The translations under genes and the position numbers were made by a program. The notes beneath the pieces were generated by a model that ran no database searches, was not told the origin of the DNA, and was given only the letters and a program-made list of their open reading frames with translations. A stretch of 64,000 bases of DNA from Candidatus Fermentithermobacillaceae bacterium (lineage in GTDB: Bacteria > Bacillota > Sulfobacillia > Fermentithermobacillales > Fermentithermobacillaceae), in contig JAGPNG010000001.1 of the NCBI GenBank assembly GCA_018052475.1, positions 102,845 through 166,844 of the forward strand. Reading direction: 5' to 3'. Below are positions 26,552-35,477 of the stretch, piece by piece (positions within the stretch are counted from its first letter, which is position 1; the number at the start of each line of letters is the position of its first letter).

Positions 26552-26757
26552 TCCTTCACGCCTCCTTTTACTGAGATGGCAAAGTCAGGACAGTGCATCT
26601 CACATAACAGGCACCCGATGCAACGTGAAGCGTCTTTTACTACTGGAGCATCGTCGCCCATCTCTAGGACCTCGCGTGGGCAGAATTCCACACATAGCCC
26701 ACATTTCTTGCACCATTTGGAGTTGATCGTTATCTCCCATGGTAGGTTTTGGTCCAC
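26548..26757 (-). CDS. korD: 4Fe-4S ferredoxin subunit of the 2-oxoacid oxidoreductase
   Basis: 69-residue delta subunit with two cysteine motifs, CKKCGLCVEFCPREV and CIGCLLCEMHCPDFA, each binding a 4Fe-4S cluster; it links the catalytic subunits to the external ferredoxin pool. It is first of the four structural genes and lies 13 bp downstream of the GntR regulator gene, so all appear to share one transcript. Confidence 0.93.
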   Translation of the reverse strand: MDQNLPWEITINSKWCKKCGLCVEFCPREVLEMGDDAPVVKDASRCIGCLLCEMHCPDFAISVKGGVKE

Positions 26758-26770
26758 GATAAATCGCCTC

Positions 26771-27808
26771 CTAGTTATTGTTTCTTTTTTTTCTGTGTTC
26801 CAACACAGAAGATCTCAGCAAGTTCATGGAACCTGCGTCAGGCTTGTAGATGAACTCAATTACCTGAGTTCCGGCCTCAACCAATGGTGTTACCTCTTTG
26901 AGTCTTCCGGGAGAGACAATGACAGCGCCTTTGCCATGAAGGGACTCCCTTAGCGAAACGGTATCTTTTTGCGTACAGATTTGGACGTCTAGTTCTGTGA
27001 TACCTGCAAGTTCCATAGATTTCAGAACTCTTTCCGCAAAAGCTTGGGAAATGCACACCAAGAGCACTTTTGTCCCTTGCGGAAGACGGGCAATCCTGAC
27101 CATGGATTCAATGACCGGGTCCAGAGCTATACCCAGAACATCGTCCTGCCGTTCGGGCAGCTTCTTACGGACTTCATCCAAATGAAAGAAAGTAGTCACA
27201 ATGAGGTCAGCGTCTAAAACTTTGCCGTATTCTTGTTCGGAATCCAAAGCATCAATCATTACCGGCATTACCCTGACGCCAGTGCCGATCTCGATCTCCC
27301 GGGCAAAATAGTCCAGTTGTTCGCGATTACACTCGATAAACGCGATCCTTACTTCTCTAAACAATTGGCGTCTGGTCGCTACTTCCTGTTCTACTACTGA
27401 TGCAAATTCGTCAAGGCTGAAGCCCAAAAGCAGTGCATCGTCGATTGATGCATCAACAATCTGAACCAACTGGTCACTTCTGTCTTCTGCGGTAAGAACG
27501 TGATCCGCATCAGACACAAAAGTACCCCTCCCCTGCCTTGAAGTTATCAGTCCCTCAGTCTCTAGTTGCCGGTACGCAAGACTCACAGTATTTCTACTCA
27601 CTCCGAGTGCAATAGCCAGTTCTCTTTCGGTGGGCAGCTTTTCGCCCTTGCCCCAATAACCCTGGGAGATAAGGCTGCTCATATTGCGTTTTACCTGTAG
27701 ATGTAAGGGGAGATCTCCTTCCCTGACCACACGGAAAGGAACGTTAGGTGTGGTACTTCTTTGGCTTCCGTCTTCTACCGCCGAATTGGTTTTGCCAATT
27801 TGCCTCAT
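26771..27808 (-). CDS. GntR-family transcriptional regulator
   Basis: 345 residues. The winged helix at about 35-105 contains LPTERELAIALGVSRNTVSLA and ITSRQGRGTFVSD, typical of GntR. The remaining ~230 residues are unlike the FCD helical domain or an aminotransferase domain; their alternating strand-helix pattern (VRIAFIECN, DADLIVTTFFH, GTKVLLVCISQ, KGAVIVSP) suggests a Rossmann-like or periplasmic-binding-like effector domain, tentatively. AAGGA lies seven bases before the ATG. As the first gene ahead of korDABC-mutase-epimerase, it probably regulates that operon, perhaps in response to a CoA ester or organic acid. Confidence 0.85.
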   Translation of the reverse strand: MRQIGKTNSAVEDGSQRSTTPNVPFRVVREGDLPLHLQVKRNMSSLISQGYWGKGEKLPTERELAIALGVSRNTVSLAYRQLETEGLITSRQGRGTFVSDADHVLTAEDRSDQLVQIVDASIDDALLLGFSLDEFASVVEQEVATRRQLFREVRIAFIECNREQLDYFAREIEIGTGVRVMPVMIDALDSEQEYGKVLDADLIVTTFFHLDEVRKKLPERQDDVLGIALDPVIESMVRIARLPQGTKVLLVCISQAFAERVLKSMELAGITELDVQICTQKDTVSLRESLHGKGAVIVSPGRLKEVTPLVEAGTQVIEFIYKPDAGSMNLLRSSVLEHRKKRNNN

Positions 27809-27896
27809 TGGATCTGTCCTTCATTCCTTTTGATAGCCCAATACCCAACTTGATGAATTCGCCAATCAACTGACTATTCCTTCTTCAGCACATCCC

Positions 27897-27925
27897 ATTA
27901 TATCAAAAATAATCCGGGCGCAAAG
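27897..27925 (-). promoter_or_regulatory. Putative promoter of the GntR-kor operon
   Basis: A perfect TATAAT (27897-27902) on the minus strand lies about 90 bp upstream of the GntR start and directly follows the yajC terminator. The candidate -35 (TTTGCG or CTTTGC, 16-17 bp upstream) falls within the terminator hairpin and matches poorly, so only the -10 is persuasive. Confidence 0.45.
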
Positions 27926-27933
27926 CCCGGATT
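27903..27933 (-). terminator. Rho-independent terminator after yajC
   Basis: A perfect 9-bp stem (AATCCGGGC with GCCCGGATT, 5-base loop) at 27911-27933 is followed on the minus strand by ATTTTTG. It lies about 50 bp past the yajC stop and closes the nadE-to-yajC gene run. The secD-secF genes that usually follow yajC are therefore not part of this transcript. Confidence 0.85.
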
Positions 27934-27983
27934 GGATCACTTCTGAGAGCCAATAGATCGGAATTGGGGAACACGTTGGGATC

Positions 27984-28274
27984 TTAGTCGTTCAAAATCC
28001 TTGCTACACCTGTCTTCAGTACATCCACTTCCACTTTTTCAGCGATTCTGACCTTTACCGACATATCTTCAACTTTTGTGATGACCCCGATTAGTCCGCC
28101 CATGGTGACAATCTTGTCCCCGGGTTTTAAAGAACGAATCATCTGTGCCCTCTCTTTCTGCTCTTTTTGCTGAGGACGTATGAGCAGAAAATACATAAAG
28201 GCGAAAAGCACAACCAACCAGATGATGCTACCGACCATCTGGCTTTGCGCACCCGCTGCAAGAATCAAGTTCAT
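27984..28274 (-). CDS. yajC: Preprotein translocase accessory subunit YajC
   Basis: 96-residue single-pass membrane protein associated with SecDF. The helix at about 17-37 (IIWLVVLFAFMYFLLIRPQ) ends in the invariant RPQQKEQKER, and LKPGDKIVTMGGLIGVI follows. It lies about 110 bp downstream of tgt, as in many bacteria; no secD or secF follows. Confidence 0.93.
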   Translation of the reverse strand: MNLILAAGAQSQMVGSIIWLVVLFAFMYFLLIRPQQKEQKERAQMIRSLKPGDKIVTMGGLIGVITKVEDMSVKVRIAEKVEVDVLKTGVARILND

Positions 28275-28384
28275 GACCTCCTTCTGAATTTGGTTTTCTT
28301 CGCAAAAATGCGATGAGATACCCTAACCCTCAATTATATTCTACTCTCTAACACATATTACCTTGTTTATGCGAAGTAACATAG

Positions 28385-29491
28385 TCACACAGGATATACC
28401 CGTGAGATTTCTTCGCGAAACTTGTGGAGCGTGCCCTCTGTCACGCATTCGCGCAACTTTTCCATGAACCTTTGAAAAAACCTTATATTGTGAATTGTAA
28501 GAAGAGTCCAAGCAAGGCTCTCCCTAGCTGCAATGAGATGCCTAATATATGCACGGGAAAAACCCTGACATGCAGCACAGTCACAACCTTCTTCGATGGG
28601 AAGAAAGTCCTGAGCGAAACAAGCGTTCCTTAGATTCAAAGGACCCTCGAAGGTAAAAGCCCTGCCATGCCTCGCGTTACGAGTAGGCAGTACACAGTCA
28701 AACATGTCTACCCCTGACTCGACTCCTTCTATGATATCTACCGGATGACCCACGCCCATCAAATATCTAGGCTTAGTCTTTGGGAGATGTTCGGTAGTAT
28801 GCCTCAGAGCATCATAGAACTCGCGTTTGGATTCACCGACAGACAGACCACCAATCCCGTATCCCGGAAAATCCAACGCAGCAAGTTCTAAAGCGCAGTG
28901 CTCTCTCAGATCCGGAAATACTGAACCTTGAACGATGGCAAAAAGCGACTGGGTATCAGGAATCTCTTGTTCTCGGGACCGCCTAGCCCAAAGCAAGCTC
29001 CTCTCCATAGCTTCTTTTGCCTCTCCGTAGGTCGCCGGATGCCTAATGCACTGATCAAGACACATGATGATGTCCGCCCCAAAAGTCGTCTGGGCTCTTA
29101 TGGCATCTTCCGGGCTGAATCTGATAAGAGCACCGTCAATATGGGATCTGAAGATTGCCGCTTCATCAGAAATAGACACTGTATGGCCCAGGCTCATTAT
29201 CTGAAATCCGCCGCTATCGGTTAGAATCGAACCCGGCCAATTCATAAAGGAATGAAGCCCACCTGCTGCCCTAATGACATCCGGCCCCGGCCTTAGGTAT
29301 AGATGGTACGCGTTGGAAAGGATTATTGAAGAACCTGTTTCCCACACATCGGAAGGCAAAACCGATTTGACGGTCGCCTGCGTCCCTACGGGCATGAACA
29401 CAGGTGTGAGGAATTGGCCGTGAAAAGTCTTTACGGTCCCGATCCTGGAGTCTCCATTTTCCGATATCACTTCAAAACTCAGTCCAGCCAC
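28385..29491 (-). CDS. tgt: tRNA-guanine transglycosylase
   Basis: Exchanges guanine-34 for preQ1 in tRNAs with GUN anticodons, an early step of queuosine synthesis. 368 residues with the catalytic Asp motifs ILTDSGGFQIMSL and DMFDCVLPTRNARHG, and the zinc site CDCAAC plus a His near HNIRFFQRF in the C-terminal region. It lies downstream of queA, and queH is in the same gene run, so three steps of the pathway are clustered. Confidence 0.97.
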   Translation of the reverse strand: MAGLSFEVISENGDSRIGTVKTFHGQFLTPVFMPVGTQATVKSVLPSDVWETGSSIILSNAYHLYLRPGPDVIRAAGGLHSFMNWPGSILTDSGGFQIMSLGHTVSISDEAAIFRSHIDGALIRFSPEDAIRAQTTFGADIIMCLDQCIRHPATYGEAKEAMERSLLWARRSREQEIPDTQSLFAIVQGSVFPDLREHCALELAALDFPGYGIGGLSVGESKREFYDALRHTTEHLPKTKPRYLMGVGHPVDIIEGVESGVDMFDCVLPTRNARHGRAFTFEGPLNLRNACFAQDFLPIEEGCDCAACQGFSRAYIRHLIAARESLAWTLLTIHNIRFFQRFMEKLRECVTEGTLHKFREEISRVYPV

Positions 29492-29549
29492 ATTATTGCC
29501 TCTCTATTAGTATATCTGGGTCAATCTTCTGACACCCGCGGCCCATATA

Positions 29550-30581
29550 CTATACTATAAGCATAGCATCTCCAAACGAAAAGAACCTGTACCTCTCATT
29601 GACGGCCTCTTCGTAGGCCCTCATTATAAAGTCCTTGCCGGCAAAAGCGCTGACAAGCATGAGCAAAGTAGACTTTGGCAGGTGAAAGTTAGTAACAAGA
29701 CAGTCTACTACTTTGAATCTGTAGCCCGGGTATATGAAAAGATCGGTAGCACCTTCCTTTGGCAACACCAATCCATCTTCTCCGCATGAGCTTTCAAGGA
29801 CTCTTACCACAGTAGTCCCGACAGCGAAAACACGCCTGCCGGCCTCTTTGGCCTTGTTGATTTCATTTGCGGCTTGAGCGCTAATTTCGAAATACTCTTT
29901 ATGCATTTTGTGATCCTCGATGCTCTCTTCTGATACGGGTCTAAAGGTACCAAGACCCACCTCTAGCGTGACAGGGACGATATTCACGCCTTTGTGACGT
30001 ATTTCTTCAAGCAACTCGGACGTAAAGTGTAATCCCGCGGTAGGGGCCGCCGCAGACCCAGGCACTCTGGCATATACCGTTTGATACCTTTCAGGATCCT
30101 CAAGCGGGGCTTTTATGTACGGCGGCAAAGGAACATGACCAAGTCTTGCGAGCACATCTTCCCAATTTCCATCATAGGACCACTTAATTATACGCCCACC
30201 AAAAGACGTTCTTTCCAACACCATACCCGATAATTCAGGCATAGTCTTGTCTCCCACATAAATCTCGTCACCCGGCCTGACCTTGTTTCCCGGTTTAACA
30301 AGGCATTCCCACGTATCTTCTCCCAATGGGTGCAAGAGCAGCACCTCTACCTTGCCGCCACTCTTTCGAAATCCTAAGAGCCTGGCAGGGATGACCCTCG
30401 TATCATTTGTCACGAGTACGTCGCCGGACTCTACGTATGAGACAATATCTCTGAATTTTCGATGGAATATCTTCTGTTCTTCCCTACTAACCACTAGAAG
30501 GCGGGATTGATCTCTGTCAACCAAAGGAGCCTGGGCTATGAGTTCTTGCGGCAAGAAATAATCAAATTCTTCTGTTTTCAC
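29550..30581 (-). CDS. queA: tRNA preQ1(34) S-adenosylmethionine ribosyltransferase-isomerase
   Basis: Builds epoxyqueuosine on tRNA using the ribosyl part of SAM. 343 residues opening FDYFLPQELIAQAPLVDRDQSRL, with NDTRVIPARLLG, AAPTAGLHFT, VTLEVGLGTFRPV and NFHLPKSTLLMLVSAFAG, the full set of family motifs. It starts 4 bp after the SpoIID-like gene stop and precedes tgt by 58 bp. Confidence 0.97.
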   Translation of the reverse strand: MKTEEFDYFLPQELIAQAPLVDRDQSRLLVVSREEQKIFHRKFRDIVSYVESGDVLVTNDTRVIPARLLGFRKSGGKVEVLLLHPLGEDTWECLVKPGNKVRPGDEIYVGDKTMPELSGMVLERTSFGGRIIKWSYDGNWEDVLARLGHVPLPPYIKAPLEDPERYQTVYARVPGSAAAPTAGLHFTSELLEEIRHKGVNIVPVTLEVGLGTFRPVSEESIEDHKMHKEYFEISAQAANEINKAKEAGRRVFAVGTTVVRVLESSCGEDGLVLPKEGATDLFIYPGYRFKVVDCLVTNFHLPKSTLLMLVSAFAGKDFIMRAYEEAVNERYRFFSFGDAMLIV

Positions 30582-30585
30582 TCTA

Positions 30586-32034
30586 CTACCACCATCGTTC
30601 TATGCTTGTTCCAGGATAATAATGTATAAGTATATCACAATAGTTCAAACCGGACTTGGCCATCTCGTTAGCGCCCCATTGTGAAAGCCCAACGCCGTGC
30701 CCACTCCCTTTCCCTTGGAATGTGAAGGTGATAGGACCATTCCTACTAACCGACACAGCCAAAGCTCCGCGTTTGAGCCCGGTAGGCGAACAAGTGTCGC
30801 CGCCTATTGCTTTACAGCTGGAAAGACTGCTTTTATGGATGGTGCTGCCATTAGACACATATACATCCAACGTTGGATTCAGGCAGCCCAGCGTCATAAG
30901 ACCGCCGCCTTGTCTGAACACCGAAAACCAAGTGCTCTTCAATTGAAGGATAGACCTAAACTCAGTAGGCTTTAGTTTCAGATCTTCATTTGCAGACCTA
31001 ACATTAAGCACTGACCAACGTCCTGACAGCCCCGGTTCTAGACCCAGTACCATACTGGCAGATCCTGTGAGCCCCTTACCGTTCAGCCTCTGCGCCAGCG
31101 TCTGAGCATCATATGACAATTCCCAAAAGGAATGCGGAGATGAATGCTCTATTTCAGCAACGGCAGCATAGTAGGGAATAGAGCCGCCCCATACGAACCT
31201 CGGATCCTCTGTCATACCAGCCGCATCAGCGTGAAAGTACGCTTGGATAAGGTCCCCTAAGTAAGTCAGAACTTCACCTTCTGTCTCAACGCAAGCTGCA
31301 ACGACCCTGGGATCCTCGTAAGTTCTACCTTTGTATTCTTGATCCGTTGACGCTGCCCAGATCTTCACCTGTTCAGGCGGCAAAGACGATTCCAGAAGAC
31401 CCCTATCGAACCCTATAACGCCCGCCGCAGAAGCTCCCATCTGTTTGAGAGCATATGTTCTGGATGCAACAGCCTGCGCCTTTAGAGTCTCAACATCCCA
31501 GCTGTTTGGGATTTCGCAAGATACGACTGACCAAAGATATTTCTCTAAAGAGACGAGGTTTGCAACTACAATATCCTTTGAGTCCCTAATGGCAACTGCG
31601 TCTCCCCGATACGACCTTCCAGTAAGCTGAGCACCGGGATTCTTGTCTGTGACTACCGTAAAGAAGCCTTCCTCCGAACCTGACAATATGTAAACCGAGT
31701 TAGACATCTCGCCTTCGTAAACCAGGGCTCCGTTAGCAGTCACACTGCACGTTAACTTACCGTATGCCAGTTCTAAACTGACTTGAGAATCTTCGGGCAA
31801 GTCAAGGGCCACGCCTTCCACCGTGCGCAGTGCGTATCCATCAGAAACTCTGACCGCGATACCGGTAGTCCGAGTCAAACCCACTAACACCTCGGGTTCC
31901 TTCACCGCAGCCGCATAGCCGATTTGGTGGGAAGCGCGTTCACCCGGAAGCGAAAGACCGCAAGTAAGACACAGTAGACATATAGACGCTATAACGATTC
32001 TTCTTGCTATTGATCTCATCGGTCTACTTTTCAC
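30586..32034 (-). CDS. SpoIID/LytB domain protein
   Basis: 482-residue exported protein: an N-terminal signal or anchor segment (about 10-30), then a SpoIID domain with NLVSLEKYLWSVVSCEIPNSW-like sequence and ETLKAQAVASRTYAL, and the C-terminal GKGSGHGVGLSQWGANEMA motif. SpoIID is a lytic transglycosylase acting in forespore engulfment; the LytB branch are amidase enhancers. This copy lies between queH and queA rather than in a sporulation locus, so it may be a general wall-remodelling enzyme. Its start overlaps queH by 11 bp. Confidence 0.85.
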   Translation of the reverse strand: MKSRPMRSIARRIVIASICLLCLTCGLSLPGERASHQIGYAAAVKEPEVLVGLTRTTGIAVRVSDGYALRTVEGVALDLPEDSQVSLELAYGKLTCSVTANGALVYEGEMSNSVYILSGSEEGFFTVVTDKNPGAQLTGRSYRGDAVAIRDSKDIVVANLVSLEKYLWSVVSCEIPNSWDVETLKAQAVASRTYALKQMGASAAGVIGFDRGLLESSLPPEQVKIWAASTDQEYKGRTYEDPRVVAACVETEGEVLTYLGDLIQAYFHADAAGMTEDPRFVWGGSIPYYAAVAEIEHSSPHSFWELSYDAQTLAQRLNGKGLTGSASMVLGLEPGLSGRWSVLNVRSANEDLKLKPTEFRSILQLKSTWFSVFRQGGGLMTLGCLNPTLDVYVSNGSTIHKSSLSSCKAIGGDTCSPTGLKRGALAVSVSRNGPITFTFQGKGSGHGVGLSQWGANEMAKSGLNYCDILIHYYPGTSIERWW

Positions 32035-32548
32035 CTCTCATGCTAAACTCACAGCCACAGTATTTTTGCATATACATATGATAACCTCGTGCCATCTGCC
32101 GAGACCGCAGATAACCACGACTGAGATCGTTGTAGATGTAGGGAATTCCATGTTCCAAAGACGCCATAGAGAGAGCATTAACGATACCCCGGTGATCTTG
32201 ATACGGGCTCACAAGCAAAGTAGTAGAAAACAGATCATATCCTTCTTCTTTCGCCAAACGCGCCACTTCCTTGAGTCTAAACAAATAGCACGCATCGCAT
32301 CTAGCGGGTTTGCTCAAATCATGGGAAACCGCATAAAGCCATTGGCTATGCGGAACACAAATACGCCTTACGGGCAGGTGATTATCGCGAGACCAGCTGG
32401 CGTATGTTTCCCACCTTTTTTCTTCCTCTTCTTCAGGATAAATGTTGGGATTGAAATAGATCCCCTCTACGATCAAACCCTGTGCCCTGTAGAAATGCAA
32501 AGGATAAGTTGTGCAAGGTCCACAGCATGAATGAAGGAGTAATCTCAA
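32024..32548 (-). CDS. queH: Epoxyqueuosine reductase QueH
   Basis: Non-cobalamin epoxyqueuosine reductase that completes queuosine synthesis. 174 residues with [14 protein letters not shown] near the start, [32 protein letters not shown] and the C-terminal KYCGCEFS; the four paired cysteines bind iron-sulfur/iron centres. It overlaps ruvB by 4 bp. With queA and tgt nearby, this organism evidently makes queuosine through QueH instead of the B12-dependent QueG. Confidence 0.93.
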   Translation of the reverse strand: MRLLLHSCCGPCTTYPLHFYRAQGLIVEGIYFNPNIYPEEEEEKRWETYASWSRDNHLPVRRICVPHSQWLYAVSHDLSKPARCDACYLFRLKEVARLAKEEGYDLFSTTLLVSPYQDHRGIVNALSMASLEHGIPYIYNDLSRGYLRSRQMARGYHMYMQKYCGCEFSMRGEK

Positions 32549-33573
32549 AGATCCTCAAAAAGCCCCTTTCTACCGGCCGACTCGCCAAGCACGTAGGTCA
32601 CGCCTTTTTGGGTGGCTACCCTTCCCCTGGGAGTCCTTTCCAAAAAACCCATTTGGAGCAAATAGGGTTCGTAAACGTCTTCCAAGGTGCCGGGATCTTC
32701 GCTCAGACAAGCGGCAAGCGTTGATATTCCAACGGGTCCTCCTCCGTAGTTTTCCACAAGAGCCGAAAGAAGTTGCCGGTCTAGCCCATCTAGTCCATTG
32801 GGATCGATGTCCATCAGCGCCAACGATTCTATGGCGATGTCTTTATGTATGGTGCCGTCGCCTTTTACTTGGGCGTAGTCTCGTACGCGCCTCAAAAGCC
32901 TATTTGCAATCCTTGGGGTACCTCTTGATCTTCTTGCAATTTCCAGCGCCGCTTCCTCATCGATTGAAACTCCAAGGATCTTGGCTGATCTCCAAATCAC
33001 TTGAAACAATTCATGCTCGCTGTAAAACTCCAATCTAAAAGATATTCCAAACCTATCTCTTAATGGGGACGTGAGAAGTCCGCTCCTAGTAGTAGCTGCT
33101 ATGAGAGTAAACCTAGGCAATTTGAGGCGATATGTACGCGCACCAGGCCCTTTGCCCGCGATCCAATCGAAACTGAAATCTTCCATGGCCGGATACAACG
33201 CTTCTTCGGCCTGACGGTTCAACCTGTGAACCTCGTCGATAAACAAGACATCCCTATCTTGGAGGCTCGTAAGAATAGCTACTAGGTCGCCCGACCTTTC
33301 GATTGCAGGTCCCGAGGTTACTCTAATGCCTACTCCAAGCTCTGCGGCAATGATATGAGCAAGTGTGGTCTTGCCAAGCCCAGGCGGACCTGATAGCAAT
33401 ACGTGATCTACCGCATCCTGCCTTTGTTTGGCTGCTTCAATATAGACTGAGAGATTATCTTTGACTCGCTGCTGCCCAATATACTCGGATAAGGTAGCGG
33501 GCCTCAGAGAAACCTCCACTATCTCATCTTCAGGAGTGACTTCCCTAGATATCAGAGATCTAGAATCTTGCAA
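32545..33573 (-). CDS. ruvB: Holliday junction branch migration ATPase RuvB
   Basis: Hexameric AAA+ motor that drives branch migration with RuvA. 342 residues: [18 protein letters not shown], Walker [12 protein letters not shown], Walker [14 protein letters not shown], sensor [17 protein letters not shown], and the C-terminal winged helix with [11 protein letters not shown] and [17 protein letters not shown]. It overlaps ruvA by 14 bp and queH by 4 bp. Confidence 0.98.
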   Translation of the reverse strand: MQDSRSLISREVTPEDEIVEVSLRPATLSEYIGQQRVKDNLSVYIEAAKQRQDAVDHVLLSGPPGLGKTTLAHIIAAELGVGIRVTSGPAIERSGDLVAILTSLQDRDVLFIDEVHRLNRQAEEALYPAMEDFSFDWIAGKGPGARTYRLKLPRFTLIAATTRSGLLTSPLRDRFGISFRLEFYSEHELFQVIWRSAKILGVSIDEEAALEIARRSRGTPRIANRLLRRVRDYAQVKGDGTIHKDIAIESLALMDIDPNGLDGLDRQLLSALVENYGGGPVGISTLAACLSEDPGTLEDVYEPYLLQMGFLERTPRGRVATQKGVTYVLGESAGRKGLFEDL

Positions 33574-34147
33574 GGTATTTCAACGCCTCCCGCAGTAATG
33601 TTTCAAGATCCTTATCACCTACGCTTTTACTTGCACTAAGGATAGACGACTCAGCTTCTTGTCTGGTATAGCCTAGTGCCAAAAGCGCCTCGATTCCTTC
33701 ATCTATGACAGTCCCCGGTTCTCCGATTTGCGCCCGAGCTTCGTCGGATAACCCAATCTTATCTCTTAACTCTACTACAATTCTTCCTGCGCTCTTCTTC
33801 CCTATCCCCGGAATTCTGGTAAGCGTATGCTCATCTCGAGACAAGACGGCCTTGTAGAATTCCTGAACCGAAAGGGTAGACAAAACTGCGAGAGCGGTCC
33901 TGGGCCCAACACCTTGCACCTTCAAAAGCATATCGAAAAGCGTTCTCTCTTCAGGATTCTTGAAACCGTACAAATGCAGGCCATCATCACGAAGTAAAAG
34001 TCGTGTATGCAGGTGGACATCATCATTAAATGGTAAAGCATCCAGGAGGCCCGAAGGCACATTCACCTCAAACCCCATGCCTCCGACCATGATAGTCACA
34101 TTATCTTTGCTTTTTGAAATCACAGTGCCTTTTATCTCAGATATCAT
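33560..34147 (-). CDS. ruvA: Holliday junction DNA helicase subunit RuvA
   Basis: Tetrameric protein that binds four-way junctions and loads RuvB. 195 residues; N-terminal OB fold ([17 protein letters not shown]), [19 protein letters not shown], two helix-hairpin-helix elements ([32 protein letters not shown]) and a C-terminal domain III ending in [17 protein letters not shown]. It overlaps ruvC by 4 bp. Confidence 0.98.
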   Translation of the reverse strand: MISEIKGTVISKSKDNVTIMVGGMGFEVNVPSGLLDALPFNDDVHLHTRLLLRDDGLHLYGFKNPEERTLFDMLLKVQGVGPRTALAVLSTLSVQEFYKAVLSRDEHTLTRIPGIGKKSAGRIVVELRDKIGLSDEARAQIGEPGTVIDEGIEALLALGYTRQEAESSILSASKSVGDKDLETLLREALKYLARF

Positions 34148-34683
34148 TTTGAAATATCATTTCCCTTTTCTGATGCTGTGTCCCGACTGCGATCTAAGGT
34201 ATCTGCAAAAGATCTTTTGATACCCGCGGATACTGCTATTGCAAGAGCATCACAAACGTCGTCAGGCTCGGGTATGACGGCTAACCCTAAGATGCTCTTT
34301 ATCATGATCCCTACCTGCTCTTTAGTAGCATTGCCGTAACCGACTATGAAAGACTTTACCTGAAGGGGTGTGACTTCTTCCACAGATATGCCGCGTTCGC
34401 CGCCTACCAACAAACAAACGCCCCTTGCATGCCCAACGGCAATAGCGGTTTTCACGTTCTTGGCAAAAAACACTTGCTCTACGCCCATTAGATCGGGACG
34501 GTATCTATCTACCAGGGAACCTATGCCTTCGTAGATGGACAATAGTCTCATGGGAAGCAATTCTTCTTTAGGGGTGGAAAGACACCCATAGCCGCCCACC
34601 TTAAACTCGTGACCGTCCGAGTCTACGATACCCCACCCGGTACGCGCAATGCCTGGGTCTATACCAAGGATTCGCATCATCAT
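34144..34683 (-). CDS. ruvC: Holliday junction endonuclease RuvC
   Basis: Resolvase with an RNase-H-like fold. 179 residues with the acidic active site visible: Asp in ILGIDPGIARTGWG, Glu in GVEQVFFAKN, and the Asp pair in PDDVCDALAIA. The first three codons are all Met, so the exact start could be up to two codons later. It follows the yebC gene by 33 bp and leads the ruvC-ruvA-ruvB run. Confidence 0.97.
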   Translation of the reverse strand: MMMRILGIDPGIARTGWGIVDSDGHEFKVGGYGCLSTPKEELLPMRLLSIYEGIGSLVDRYRPDLMGVEQVFFAKNVKTAIAVGHARGVCLLVGGERGISVEEVTPLQVKSFIVGYGNATKEQVGIMIKSILGLAVIPEPDDVCDALAIAVSAGIKRSFADTLDRSRDTASEKGNDISK

Positions 34684-34716
34684 ACCTCCGAATACTTGTT
34701 CGACCTAAAGAGAACG

Positions 34717-35475
34717 TTACGAGTCTTCACCTATGCTCTCGCTTAGAATTTCATCCGGAATATCGAAATTCGCGTACACCCTTGAAACGTCCTCGTGGGA
34801 TTCGAGCAAATCGAACAGGTTAAGCATCTTCCTCGCTTCATCTCCATCGAGCTTAACATATGATTTTGGTATCATAGTCAATTCAGCCGTCTGAATACTT
34901 GCGCCTGCTTTTTCCAGCGCCAGTTTCACTTTCTCAAGTTCCCCGGGCTCCGAATACACCTCATAGCAGTCTTCGCCGGCTTCTACATCCAGGGCACCTG
35001 CTTCGATGCACATTTCAAGTACCTGATCTTCGCTGAAATTCCCCTTGTCAATGGCAATATAGCCTCTGAGGTCAAAAAGCCATGACACTGCGCCCACTTC
35101 GGCCATTTTGCCTCCGTGTTTAGAAAAGATGTGCCTTATGTCTGAAGCGCTACGATTCCTATTGTCCGTTGCAACCTCAACAAGAACGGCAACACCGCCG
35201 GGTCCGTAACCTTCGTACACGATCTCCTCTATTTGTCCGCCTTCTATCTCACCTGTGCCCCTCTTTATCGCCCTAGTAATACTATCCATAGGGACGTTTG
35301 ACTGCCTGGCCTTATCTATGGCCATCTTAAGCCTGAAGTTAGTATCCGGATTCCCTCCGCCATGTCTAGCGGCAATAGTTATGTCCCGTAGAGCCTTCGA
35401 AATAACGTTTGAACGCTGAGCATCGACTTTTGCTTTCTTTCTCTTGATATTTGCCCATTTTGAATGTCCTGACAA
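34717..35475 (-). CDS. yebC: YebC/PmpR-family protein
   Basis: 252-residue protein opening MSGHSKWANIKRKKAKVDAQ, the invariant start of the YebC family, followed by AARHGGGNPDTNFRLKMAID and YEGYGPGGVAVLVE. Family members bind DNA as regulators, and some assist ribosomes on proline-rich stretches; which applies here cannot be read from sequence. Location ahead of ruvC is standard. It starts 2 bp after the nadE stop. Confidence 0.96.
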   Translation of the reverse strand: MSGHSKWANIKRKKAKVDAQRSNVISKALRDITIAARHGGGNPDTNFRLKMAIDKARQSNVPMDSITRAIKRGTGEIEGGQIEEIVYEGYGPGGVAVLVEVATDNRNRSASDIRHIFSKHGGKMAEVGAVSWLFDLRGYIAIDKGNFSEDQVLEMCIEAGALDVEAGEDCYEVYSEPGELEKVKLALEKAGASIQTAELTMIPKSYVKLDGDEARKMLNLFDLLESHEDVSRVYANFDIPDEILSESIGEDS

Positions 35476-35477
35476 GG

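Noticed and set aside
32066..32530. A 154-codon plus-strand open frame
   Set aside because: Antisense to queH; no family resemblance.
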